This document shows, in pieces, positions 10,938-19,465 of a DNA stretch of 32,292 nt. Numbering within the stretch: the stretch's first letter is position 1; every line of letters starts with the position of its first letter. This stretch comes from Acidimicrobiaceae bacterium (GTDB taxonomy: Bacteria; Actinomycetota; Acidimicrobiia; Acidimicrobiales; RAAP-2). The notes below the pieces were generated by a model. That model was given only the letters and a program-made list of their open reading frames with translations. It did not search any database and had not been told where the DNA came from. Location of the stretch: NCBI GenBank assembly GCA_027365145.1, contig DAHXOA010000125.1:1-32292 (forward strand), given 5' to 3'. The position numbers were made by a program, and so were the translations under genes.

Positions 10938-11561
10938 GCTCCGGGCTCCCCGGCGGGCGACACTCTCCAGGACGGAGAGCTCGGCCCATAGCCGGTCGAT
11001 CTCGGCCTCCAGGTGGCTCCGGTCGCCACTGTTGTCCACCACCAGGTCGGCCAGGGCCAGATGGGCAGACCGGTCCATCTGGGCCGCCATGCGGGCAGCG
11101 GCATCGTCGGGGTCCATCCCCCGTTGGTCGACGAGTCGGGAGAGGGCCACGGCCGGGTCGACGTCGACGACGACCACGGCGGCCAGGCCCAGGGTGACGC
11201 GATGGGCAGCGGTAAGCAGCGGGATCTCGATCACCACCACGCGGCCGCTCCCGGCGTGCTCCTCTTTCAACCGGAAGAGCTCGGCCCCGATGGCCGGATG
11301 GGTGATGCCGTTCAACGCCTCCAGGGCTCCGGCATCGCCGAACACGATCGCCGCCAGGGCGCGGCGGTCGATCGCCCCCTCGGGGTCCAGAATGCCGATC
11401 CCGAACCGCTCGACCAGGGCAGCGTGGACGGCGGTCCCGGGCTCCACCACCCGCCGGGCGACGGCGTCGGCGTCGATCACCACCGCCCCCCGCGCTCCCA
11501 GGGCCCGGCCCACCTCCGACTTCCCCGAGCCGATACCCCCGGTCAGCCCTACCGTCACCAT
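10917..11561 (-). CDS. coaE: Dephospho-CoA kinase
   Basis: [43 protein letters not shown]; CoaE P-loop and DAD motif; located between uvrB and rpsA as in other actinobacteria. Confidence 0.95.
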   Translation of the reverse strand: MVTVGLTGGIGSGKSEVGRALGARGAVVIDADAVARRVVEPGTAVHAALVERFGIGILDPEGAIDRRALAAIVFGDAGALEALNGITHPAIGAELFRLKEEHAGSGRVVVIEIPLLTAAHRVTLGLAAVVVVDVDPAVALSRLVDQRGMDPDDAAARMAAQMDRSAHLALADLVVDNSGDRSHLEAEIDRLWAELSVLESVARRGARSVPAPPG

Positions 11562-11909
11562 GCTGCCCCCTTCCCGACTCCGAGTGGCCCGAGTGCCGCC
11601 GGCTCAGGCCCCCCGCCGACGTGGGCGACTACGACTCCCCTCCGCACTCCGCCGGACGGCCGCCGGACGTCCCTCCAGTCACCGACCCTACCTCGCCGGA
11701 CCGTAGACGCCGATGTCGTCGAGTACCGACACCCCGCCGTTCGTCGCCATTGCCAGCAGCCCTGCGCGTAACGGGCACCATCGTTCACGATCCCGACGAT
11801 GGAGTAGGCGGAGGCCGCCGCGACCTCCGCGTCGGTTGCCGACATCCCGCCCGCGGACGACCCAAGCGTCGCGGCGGCGTTTCACGGGGTAGAACCTCGA
11901 ACCGCCGGT

Positions 11910-13352
11910 TCAGGCCTCGCTGGTGTCGGCCTGCTCCGCTGTAGCTTCGGCGACAACCTCTCCGGTCACGGGCTCGACCGAGCCGTCCCCGGGAGCACCG
12001 GCCGTCCCCGGATCGCCGGCCTCGACCACACCGTGCTCGGCCACGTACTCCGCCCACGCCGCCTGGGCCTCGGTCTCCGGTGTGAACTCGGCCTCTACGT
12101 ACTCGAAGGGGCCGATGTAGTTCCCCTGCTCGTCGTAGGCGTGCTCACCGAAGGCTTCCCGGTACTCCTCGGACACCTCCCCGCCCTCGGCCGCCTGCTT
12201 GATCGAGAGGCTGATGCGGCGGCGCTGGAGGTCGATGTCAATGATCTTCACCCACAGCTCCTCGCCCGGTGTGACCACCTGCTCGGGCAGGTCGACGTGG
12301 TGCACCGCCATCTCCGAGATATGCACCAGGCCCTCGATCCCGTCTCCCACCTGGACGAACGACCCGAAGGGCACCAGCTTCGTGATCCGGCCGTAGACCA
12401 GCTCGCCGACCTGGTGCGAGTTGGCGAAGTCCTGCCACGGGTCGGTCTGCGTAGCCTTCAGCGACAGGCTGATCCGCTCCTTGGACAGATCGACGTCCAG
12501 CACCTCCACCTCGATCTCGTCGCCGACCGTGACGACCGAGGACGGATGGTCCACGTGCTTCCACGACAGCTCCGAGACGTGCACGAGGCCGTCCATCCCA
12601 CCCAGGTCCACGAACGCCCCGAAGTTGACCACGGAAGACACCACGCCCCGCCGCCGCTCGCCCGGCTTCAGGTTGGTGAGGAACTCCCCGCGCTGCTCCT
12701 TCTGGGTCTCCTCCAACCACGCCCGGCGGGAGAGCACCACGTTGTTGCGGTTGCGGTCCAGCTCGATGATCTTCGCCTCGATGGTCTTGCCCACGTAGGG
12801 CTGGAGCTCGCGCACCCGGCGGAGCTCGACCAGGGAGGCCGGCAGGAACCCGCGCAGCCCGATGTCGACGATGAGCCCACCCTTCACCACCTCGATCACC
12901 GGGCCGCTCACCACCTGGTTGGCGTCCTTCAGCTTCTCGATGGTGCCCCAGGCCCGCTCGTACTGCGCCCGCTTCTTCGACAGGATCAGCCGGCCCTCCT
13001 TGTCCTCCTTCTGGAGGACAAGGGCTTCCACGGCGTCTCCGATGGAGACGATCTCCGACGGGTCCACGTCGTTGCGGATGGAGAGCTCCCGGACCGGGAT
13101 GACGCCCTCGGACTTGAACCCGATGTCCAGCAGTACCTCGTCGCGGTCGATCTTCACCACCGTGCCCTGCACCAGGTCACCGTCCTCGAACTCGACGATC
13201 GTGCCCGCCATGGCGTCCTCCAGGGACGCCCCTCCCAGGTCGTCCTCGGTGATCGACCGGGGCACGTAGACCCCCTGGTCGTCGAAGTGACCCATCGCGT
13301 CGGGGGACAGGGTGGCGGTCATGCCGCCGTGTGCTGCAGGCTCGTCGGACAT
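11910..13352 (-). CDS. rpsA: 30S ribosomal protein S1
   Basis: Multiple S1 OB-fold repeats (GTVVKIDRDEVLLDIGFKSEGVIPVREL; GVVSSVVNFGAFVDLGGMDGLVHVSELSWKHVDHPSSVV; GRITKLVPFGSFVQVGDGIEGLVHISEMA). Confidence 0.97.
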   Translation of the reverse strand: MSDEPAAHGGMTATLSPDAMGHFDDQGVYVPRSITEDDLGGASLEDAMAGTIVEFEDGDLVQGTVVKIDRDEVLLDIGFKSEGVIPVRELSIRNDVDPSEIVSIGDAVEALVLQKEDKEGRLILSKKRAQYERAWGTIEKLKDANQVVSGPVIEVVKGGLIVDIGLRGFLPASLVELRRVRELQPYVGKTIEAKIIELDRNRNNVVLSRRAWLEETQKEQRGEFLTNLKPGERRRGVVSSVVNFGAFVDLGGMDGLVHVSELSWKHVDHPSSVVTVGDEIEVEVLDVDLSKERISLSLKATQTDPWQDFANSHQVGELVYGRITKLVPFGSFVQVGDGIEGLVHISEMAVHHVDLPEQVVTPGEELWVKIIDIDLQRRRISLSIKQAAEGGEVSEEYREAFGEHAYDEQGNYIGPFEYVEAEFTPETEAQAAWAEYVAEHGVVEAGDPGTAGAPGDGSVEPVTGEVVAEATAEQADTSEA

Positions 13353-13484
13353 AGGGGCTCGGTTGCTCGCTTTCAGGACAGGATCGGGGCACCCAGCCGG
13401 TGGCCCGAGGGCATGCTGTGGCTCCGGGGGAGCCGGTCGGCCATCGTAGCACCGTAGGTCCCGCCTGCTCCCTGGCGACCCAGC

Positions 13485-16400
13485 TCAGCCACCCTTCGCC
13501 TCCGCCCACGACGACCCCCACGCCATCGACACGGGGAGCGGGACCGACAGTTCGACGGGATCGGTGAGCGCCCGGCGCGTCAGCTCGAAGACGCGGTCCT
13601 CCTCGTCGGAGGGCACCTCGACCAGCACCTCGTCGTGGACCTGGAGAACGACTGCTGCCTGGCAACCCTCTGCCTCCAGGGCATGGTCCAGGCGGATCAG
13701 GGCCAGCTTGAACACATCGGCGGCCAGACCCTGGATCCCGGCGTTCATCGCCTGGCGCTCGGCCGCCTGGCGGAGCTGGTAGACGTGGGAGCGGAGCTCG
13801 GGTAGCGCCCGGCGCCGCCCGAAGGCTGTGAGCGTGTAGCCGCGCTCCCTGGCCTCGGCCACCGCCTGGTCCATGGAGGCGCGCACCGCCGGGAACGCCT
13901 CGAAGAACGACGTCAGGATGGCAGTCGCCTCCTCGACCGGCACGGCGAGGCGCTGGGCCAGCCCGTAGGCCTCCATCCCGTATGCCAGCCCGTAGGAGAC
14001 CATCTTCGCCGTGGAGCGCTGCGCCGGTGTGACCTCCTCCGGCGGGACTCCGAACACCCGGGACGCCACCATGGTGTGGACGTCCCTCCCGGCGGCGAAG
14101 GCGGCCGTGAGCCCGGGGTCGCCCGACAGGTGGGCGATGGCCCGCAGCTCGATCTGGTCGTAGTCGGCCACCAGCAGGCGGCAGCCCGGCGCCGGGACGA
14201 ACGCCTCCCGGAACCGCCGGCCTTCCGGGGTGCGCACCGGAATGTTGTGGAGGTTGGGCCGGTCCGACGACAGCCGCCCGGTCCGGGCCACCGTCTGGTG
14301 GAAGGTGGCGTGGATCCGGCCGTCGGCCGCGATCTCGGCAAGGAGGGCGTCCCCGTACGTCGACCGCAGCTTCTCCACCTCCCGGTACCGGAGCAGCACC
14401 TCCACGAACGGGTGCTGGTAACGGAGCTGCTCCAGGGTTCGGGCGTCGGTCGAGTACCCGGTCTTCGTCTTTCGCACCGGTTTGAGTCCCAGCCGCTCGT
14501 AGAGCACGGTCCGGAGCTGGGGCACGGAGTTGACGTTGAACGTCTCCCCGGCCAGCTCGTGGAGCTGGCGTTCGAACGACCGGCACTCCTCGACGAGGTC
14601 CCGTCCGATGGCACGGAGGACCGACGGGTCCACGGCGATCCCGGTCACCTCCATCTTGGCCAGCACCCGTACGAGCGGCGTCTCGATGTCGTCGCTGAGG
14701 CGGCGCTCGCCGACGCCGTCGAGCTCGCCGAGCAACACGGGCGCCAGCCGGGCCACCGTCGCGGCCGCCAGCGCCACCGTCTCGACCACTGCGTCCGCCG
14801 GTCCACCACCGCCGGCACCGTCCCCATTGGTCGTCCCGGATCCGTCCTTGTCCTCGGCGGCGTCCGCACCCGCTTCCGGAGTGCGCAGGTCGAGTGCACC
14901 CTGTCCCTCGCCGTCGGGCAGACCCGCACCGTCGAGATCGACCCCGAGATGCCTCCGGGCCACGTCGGCCAGACCGTAGCGCCCGTCCGACGGGTGGAGG
15001 AGGTAGGCGGCGACCGACGTGTCGAGCCGCAACCCGATCGCGTCGATGTCCAACGGCAACAGGGAGTCCATCAGGCTCTTGGCGTCATGGACGACCAGGC
15101 CGGCACCGTCTGCCCCCGTCGCCGCCACCAACGCCTGGTGGAGCGCGGCAGGCTCCGGGGAATCCCCCGATCCGGCCCGGAGAGGAGCGGCTGCGCCCAG
15201 CAGCCCGGTCGCCTCTCGGGAGGCCCCGTCGTACAGACGCCCGGTGACCTTCGGGCCGAGGACGACAACGCCGACCGCGGTCGGTTGGAGCGCGCCGTCT
15301 CTGGCTGCCGGCCCTCCCTCCGGCGTGTCGAGGGCCGGTTGCTCCGGCGTCCTGGTGGGCGCTATCCCGGGAGCGGATGTGAAGGCCAGGTGGGTAAGGC
15401 GCGTCCGGCCCGGCGCACCCTCCCACGCTCCCGAGACGGCCAGCGCCGCTCGCGGAGGTGCGTCGTCAGACGCCGTGCGGGCACGCAGCTCCCCGAGAGC
15501 CGCCACCGCGTCTGCAACCGACCGCGCCAGCGTGACAACCACCTGGTCCGATAGGGCTGCGCCGGCCGTTTCGGCGGCCACCCCGTCCCTGGGACCGGGG
15601 GCTCCGGCCACCGGACCAGGGCCATCCTCTCCCCTCGCCCCCGCAGGGCCGTTCTCCTTCCCAGCCCGTCCCCGGGACGGCGCCAGCGCCCCCCCGCCGC
15701 TCGATCCGGAGCGGGGAGACCCGAACGCCCCGTCGCGGAGCAGGGGACGGAGCCGGGTCCACAATGTACGGAGCTCGAACGCCTCGAACGTGGAGCGGAC
15801 CTCGTCCTCGTCCCAGGCTCCGAGCTCCAGATCGGCATCGGACACACCGATCGGCACGTCGCGCACGAGCGGGATCACCTCCGCGTTGGCGCGGACCCGT
15901 TGCTCGTGGGTGCGGAGGTTCTCCCGCAGCTTCGGCGAGAGCGCGTCGAGGTGGGCGTAGAGGCCGTCGAGGTCGCCGTACTCGTTGACCAGCTTCGCCG
16001 CCGTCTTCTCCCCCACGCCCGGAACCCCGGGAAGGTTGTCCGACGGGTCTCCCCGGAGCGCCGCCAGGGTCGGGTAGGCCCGCGGCGCCACCCCCGTCCG
16101 GGCGGCGATGCCCTCCTCGTCGTAGAGGACGTAGTCGCTGACCCCCCGCCGGTTGTAGAGCACCCGCACGTAGGGGTCCTCGACCAGCTGATAGGAGTCG
16201 CGGTCGCCGGTGACCACGACGACCGGGCGGTGCCGGTCCCGCGCCCGCGTGGCCAGCGTCGCCAGCACGTCGTCGGCCTCGTACCCTTCGGACGAGACGA
16301 CGGGGATCCCGAGCGAGGAGACGACCGTCTCGATCATGGCGAACTGCGGCACCAGGTCGTCCGGGGTGGCGGCCCGCCCGCCCTTGTACTCCTCGACCAG

Positions 16401-16646
16401 TGCGTCCCGGAACGTCGGGCCGGGCAGGTCGAACGCCACCGCCATCCCTGTCGGGTGGTGGTCCCGGACCAGGCTCGAGAGCATGGAGACGAAGCCGTGG
16501 AGCGCGTTCGTCACCACTCCGGCGCTGGTGGTGAGGTCGGGGGGGAGTGCGAAGTAGGCCCGGAACGCCAGGGACATCCCGTCCAGCACCAGGAGCGGTC
16601 CCGGGGCTCCGGGCGCGCCCTGCTCCGGCGGGCCAGCTGTCACCAC
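13485..16646 (-). CDS. polA: DNA polymerase I
   Basis: 5' nuclease domain (LLVLDGMSLAFRAYFALP, GDRDSYQLV, GVPGVGEKTAAKL) and family A polymerase motifs (LLVADYDQIELRAIAHLSGD, RSTAKMVSYGLAYGM, QVHDEVLVEV). Central exonuclease-like domain degenerate. Confidence 0.97.
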   Translation of the reverse strand: MVTAGPPEQGAPGAPGPLLVLDGMSLAFRAYFALPPDLTTSAGVVTNALHGFVSMLSSLVRDHHPTGMAVAFDLPGPTFRDALVEEYKGGRAATPDDLVPQFAMIETVVSSLGIPVVSSEGYEADDVLATLATRARDRHRPVVVVTGDRDSYQLVEDPYVRVLYNRRGVSDYVLYDEEGIAARTGVAPRAYPTLAALRGDPSDNLPGVPGVGEKTAAKLVNEYGDLDGLYAHLDALSPKLRENLRTHEQRVRANAEVIPLVRDVPIGVSDADLELGAWDEDEVRSTFEAFELRTLWTRLRPLLRDGAFGSPRSGSSGGGALAPSRGRAGKENGPAGARGEDGPGPVAGAPGPRDGVAAETAGAALSDQVVVTLARSVADAVAALGELRARTASDDAPPRAALAVSGAWEGAPGRTRLTHLAFTSAPGIAPTRTPEQPALDTPEGGPAARDGALQPTAVGVVVLGPKVTGRLYDGASREATGLLGAAAPLRAGSGDSPEPAALHQALVAATGADGAGLVVHDAKSLMDSLLPLDIDAIGLRLDTSVAAYLLHPSDGRYGLADVARRHLGVDLDGAGLPDGEGQGALDLRTPEAGADAAEDKDGSGTTNGDGAGGGGPADAVVETVALAAATVARLAPVLLGELDGVGERRLSDDIETPLVRVLAKMEVTGIAVDPSVLRAIGRDLVEECRSFERQLHELAGETFNVNSVPQLRTVLYERLGLKPVRKTKTGYSTDARTLEQLRYQHPFVEVLLRYREVEKLRSTYGDALLAEIAADGRIHATFHQTVARTGRLSSDRPNLHNIPVRTPEGRRFREAFVPAPGCRLLVADYDQIELRAIAHLSGDPGLTAAFAAGRDVHTMVASRVFGVPPEEVTPAQRSTAKMVSYGLAYGMEAYGLAQRLAVPVEEATAILTSFFEAFPAVRASMDQAVAEARERGYTLTAFGRRRALPELRSHVYQLRQAAERQAMNAGIQGLAADVFKLALIRLDHALEAEGCQAAVVLQVHDEVLVEVPSDEEDRVFELTRRALTDPVELSVPLPVSMAWGSSWAEAKGG

Positions 16647-16661
16647 CGGCCCCCGGTCGCG

Positions 16662-17273
16662 TCAGGGCGTGAGCGTGCCATCGAGCACCTGGCGAGCCAC
16701 GTCGCTCATCCGGCTCCGGCTCCCCATCGCCGTGCGCTGGACGAAACCGAACGCATCGCTCTCGCTCAGGCCGTAGCGTTCCATGAGGATCTCCTTCGCC
16801 CCCTCCACGAGCCGCCTGGTCTCGAGCTTGTCCTCGGCTACCGATCCCCCGCCGTCCCGGTGGGCGTCGGTGTTCGCCACCTCGTCGTCGATGGCCCACT
16901 CCTCTGCGCACTTCGCCACCGCCTGTTCGATGGCGGGCACGATCTCGTGGCGCTGGAACGGCTTGACCAGGTACGCCGCCACACCGGCATCCCGGGCTTC
17001 GTCGATGAGGGTCCGCTGGCTGAACGCCGTCAGGATCACCACGGCCACCTTCTGATCCGTCGCGGCGATCGCCCGGGCCACGGCGAGTCCGTCCATCCCC
17101 GGCATCTTCACGTCGAGGATGGCCACGTCAGGTCTCCGATCGACGACGAGTGTGAGTGCATCGTCGCCCCGACCGGTCTCACCCACCACGTCGAAGCCCT
17201 CGTCGATCAGGATCTCTTTCAGGTCCAACCGGATGATGGCTTCGTCCTCGGCGATCACCACGCGTCTGGCCAT
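16662..17273 (-). CDS. pdtaR: ANTAR-domain response regulator, PdtaR-like
   Basis: MARRVVIAEDEAIIRLDLKEILIDEGFDVVGETGRGDDAL...ILDVKMPGMDG... receiver plus C-terminal ANTAR helices (AKEILMERYGLSESDAFGFVQRTAM). ATG at 17273 preceded by GGAGGGAGGAGC. Confidence 0.88.
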   Translation of the reverse strand: MARRVVIAEDEAIIRLDLKEILIDEGFDVVGETGRGDDALTLVVDRRPDVAILDVKMPGMDGLAVARAIAATDQKVAVVILTAFSQRTLIDEARDAGVAAYLVKPFQRHEIVPAIEQAVAKCAEEWAIDDEVANTDAHRDGGGSVAEDKLETRRLVEGAKEILMERYGLSESDAFGFVQRTAMGSRSRMSDVARQVLDGTLTP

Positions 17274-17408
17274 GCGTGCTCCTCCCTCCGGGTACCCGGT
17301 CACCACGTCCTCTGTCATTGGAACTCCCAATTGGACCTCCTTCGCCACGCCTCCGCCATCTCTACCCGGCGCCGGTCGTTTCCGCCACCGCCGGCCGCTG
17401 TCCCGCTG

Positions 17409-17702
17409 TCACGCGCTTGGCGACCCCAACCGATCCAACAGCTCTGCTTGCCGCCGTTCGAGCTCGGCGATCGTCTCGGCCAGGGCCGCCCGGGAGCGCT
17501 GCATGGCGGCGGCGTGCCTGCTCGCCTCGTCGTGCTCCTTGGCCGCCACGGGTGTTTCGGAAACGAGGGAACGAAGGCGCGTGTCGTCCTCGATCTCGGT
17601 GACGACGTGGAGTTGCTCGTCTAGGATCGCCAGCTCTCCGCGCGCTCGGACCAGCCGGGCGTGCGTGTCGCTCAACCTCCGCTCGATCGTCGTGCGCAAC
17701 AT
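17409..17702 (-). CDS. Conserved-looking small coiled-coil protein, function unknown
   Basis: 97 aa, strongly helical and charged: MLRTTIERRLSDTHARLVRARGELAILDEQLHVVTEIEDDTRLRSLV...AALAETIAELERRQAELLDRLG; between pdtaR and menC on the same strand. Confidence 0.65.
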   Translation of the reverse strand: MLRTTIERRLSDTHARLVRARGELAILDEQLHVVTEIEDDTRLRSLVSETPVAAKEHDEASRHAAAMQRSRAALAETIAELERRQAELLDRLGSPSA

Positions 17703-17743
17703 GGGACGGCCATCCTACGCGTGCCGCCGGGACGGACACGACC

Positions 17744-17777
17744 GGAGGCGGGTCTGTCCTGGAGGCGGGTCTGTCCT
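17744..17777. repeat. Perfect 17-bp tandem duplication
   Basis: ggaggcgggtctgtcct at 17744-17760 and again at 17761-17777. Confidence 0.95.
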
Positions 17778-17801
17778 GCACGATGGCCCCCGCTGTCCGG
17801 A

Positions 17802-19028
17802 TCACCGCACCGCGAACCAGCGCCGTTCCCGGCACCACGGCCGGAGCCCGGCGGTGTCGGGCGCCCGGCCCAGTCCAGGACCGGTGGGGACGACCAGCTG
17901 GAGCGGACCCCCTTGGGCCGGGATGCCCCCGTTCCCTCCCCGGACGTACACGGGATCCTCGGTGACGAAGCGGGCCAGGTAACCCGACGGGCGACCCAGG
18001 TCTCCCGGCAGCCACCGACCGGGTCCGGTGGCGATCGCCGCGTTGGCGGCGCGCCCGTAGCCCGACTCGAACATCCCTCCGATCCACAGCGGCGCACCCT
18101 GCTCGGTGGCGATCTCGCACGCCTCGAGCGCCTGGCCGATCCCTCCGAGACGCGCCGGCTTCACGCACACCACCGAGCATGCGCCGAGAGCCAGCGCCTG
18201 GCGCACCGTCGCTGCCGAGTGGAGTGACTCGTCCAGGCAGATCGGTGTCGAACGGGAAGCCGCCAGGCGTGCGTGCCCGTCCAGGTCCCCGACCCCGAGC
18301 GGCTGTTCGATGCAGGCCAGGTCCAGCTCGTCCAGGGCACGTGGAGGCCCGGCGGGATCGCCGACGTAGCTCCCGTTGGCATCCCCCTGGAGGGCGAGGT
18401 CCGGGTACCGGTCCCGCAGCGCCGCCAGTGGCTCGACGTCGCGCCCGGGAGCGATCTTCACCTTGAGCCGGCTCACGCCCTCGGCCACCAACCGGTCGGC
18501 CGCCTCCAGGAGTTCGCCCACGTCGGTGCTCATCCCGAGCACGCCACCTACGGGTACCGGGGGAGACGCACCACTCTTCCCTGTCTTCCCTGCCACCAGC
18601 GAGGCGAACGACTGTCCGGCGGCGCGGAGGTGGGCGTCGCCGACGGCCATCTCCACGGTCGCCGACGCCAGTGGGCCACACCCGCCCTCCCTCAGCACGG
18701 CAGCACACCGTCCCGGCGTCGGGAGCCGTCCGCCGACGGTACCGAGGTGAGCTGTCAACCGGGGTACTCCCGCCGTCGTCAGGACTCGGAAGGCGCCGGC
18801 CGCATCCTCCACGTCATAGGTGTCGTCCGCCAGTGCGGCGCACTCCCCCCACCCCTCTGCGCCGTCGGTGACCACGCGGACGAAGACCAGTGGTCGGGAG
18901 CGGTGGGTGCCGATCGCCGTGCGAACCGGTACCGCGAACCCTGCCTGGACGAGGAGGACCTCGATACCGACAACGACCGACGGCGCCCCTTCCCCGAGTG
19001 CCCGCCACCGATGCGAGGCCTGCCCCAC
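17802..19028 (-). CDS. menC: o-Succinylbenzoate synthase / enolase-superfamily enzyme (start uncertain; GTG at 19028 or 19124)
   Basis: Enolase-superfamily layout: TAIGTHRSRPLVFVRVVTDGAEGWGECAAL, SRLKVKIAPGRD (KxK), LQGDANGSY, CIEQPLGVGDLDGHARLAASRSTPICLDESLHS, VVCVKPARLGG, WIGGMFESGYGRAAN. Confidence 0.78.
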   Translation of the reverse strand: MGQASHRWRALGEGAPSVVVGIEVLLVQAGFAVPVRTAIGTHRSRPLVFVRVVTDGAEGWGECAALADDTYDVEDAAGAFRVLTTAGVPRLTAHLGTVGGRLPTPGRCAAVLREGGCGPLASATVEMAVGDAHLRAAGQSFASLVAGKTGKSGASPPVPVGGVLGMSTDVGELLEAADRLVAEGVSRLKVKIAPGRDVEPLAALRDRYPDLALQGDANGSYVGDPAGPPRALDELDLACIEQPLGVGDLDGHARLAASRSTPICLDESLHSAATVRQALALGACSVVCVKPARLGGIGQALEACEIATEQGAPLWIGGMFESGYGRAANAAIATGPGRWLPGDLGRPSGYLARFVTEDPVYVRGGNGGIPAQGGPLQLVVPTGPGLGRAPDTAGLRPWCRERRWFAVR

Positions 19029-19041
19029 CGCCTGGCCGCCT

Positions 19042-19107
19042 CCGGGTGCTCCGGGTGCTCCGGGTGCTCCGGGTGCTCCGGGTGCTCCGGGTGCTCCGGG
19101 TGCTCCG
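19042..19107. repeat. 9-bp perfect tandem repeat (CCGGGTGCT), 7.3 copies
   Basis: Seven exact copies of ccgggtgct from 19042 to 19104 plus ccg; reads (GAP)n in the menC frame on the - strand. Confidence 0.97.
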
Positions 19108-19166
19108 TCGTCGGTGGACGCCACGCCATGCAGCTTATGGGCACGCCGTCGGGGTGGGTCGGGGTG

Positions 19167-19190
19167 CCCGACAGCCCGACAGCCCGACAG
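19167..19190. repeat. 8-bp perfect tandem repeat (CCCGACAG), 3 copies
   Basis: cccgacagcccgacagcccgacag at 19167-19190. Confidence 0.9.
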
Positions 19191-19271
19191 TCGGAGCAAC
19201 CCGACCCGGATGCATGCACGTGCGCGTACCTCCAGGTGTCCCGATACAGAAGGTAGGCTGACCGCCCGACG

Positions 19272-19354
19272 GCCCGGGTGGCGGAATGGCAGACGCGATG
19301 GACTCAAAATCCATTGTCCGAGAGGGCGTGCGGGTTCGAGTCCCGCCCCGGGCA
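19272..19354 (+). tRNA. tRNA-Leu (anticodon CAA), CCA not encoded
   Basis: gcccggg...cccgggc-a acceptor stem pairing, class II long variable arm, anticodon loop ctCAAaa flanked by gatgga/tccatt, T-arm cgggttcgagtcccg. Followed by cgg, not CCA. Confidence 0.95.
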
Positions 19355-19465
19355 CGGTGCCGCATCGCGGTGAACCGTCGGTAGCACCGCGGGTGGCCGC
19401 GGACATGCCACACTGGCCCGGCACGGAACCGGACCGGTACAGTCGCCGTCGAGAGGAGAGCGTGG

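Noticed and set aside
19042-19190. Possible CRISPR array at the 9-bp and 8-bp repeats
   Set aside because: Units are contiguous with no spacers and far too short; these are simple tandem repeats.
19029-19424. N-terminal extension of the menC ORF up to 19424
   Set aside because: It would run antisense through the tRNA-Leu gene and the repeats; translation upstream of the GTG starts has no enolase-family similarity.
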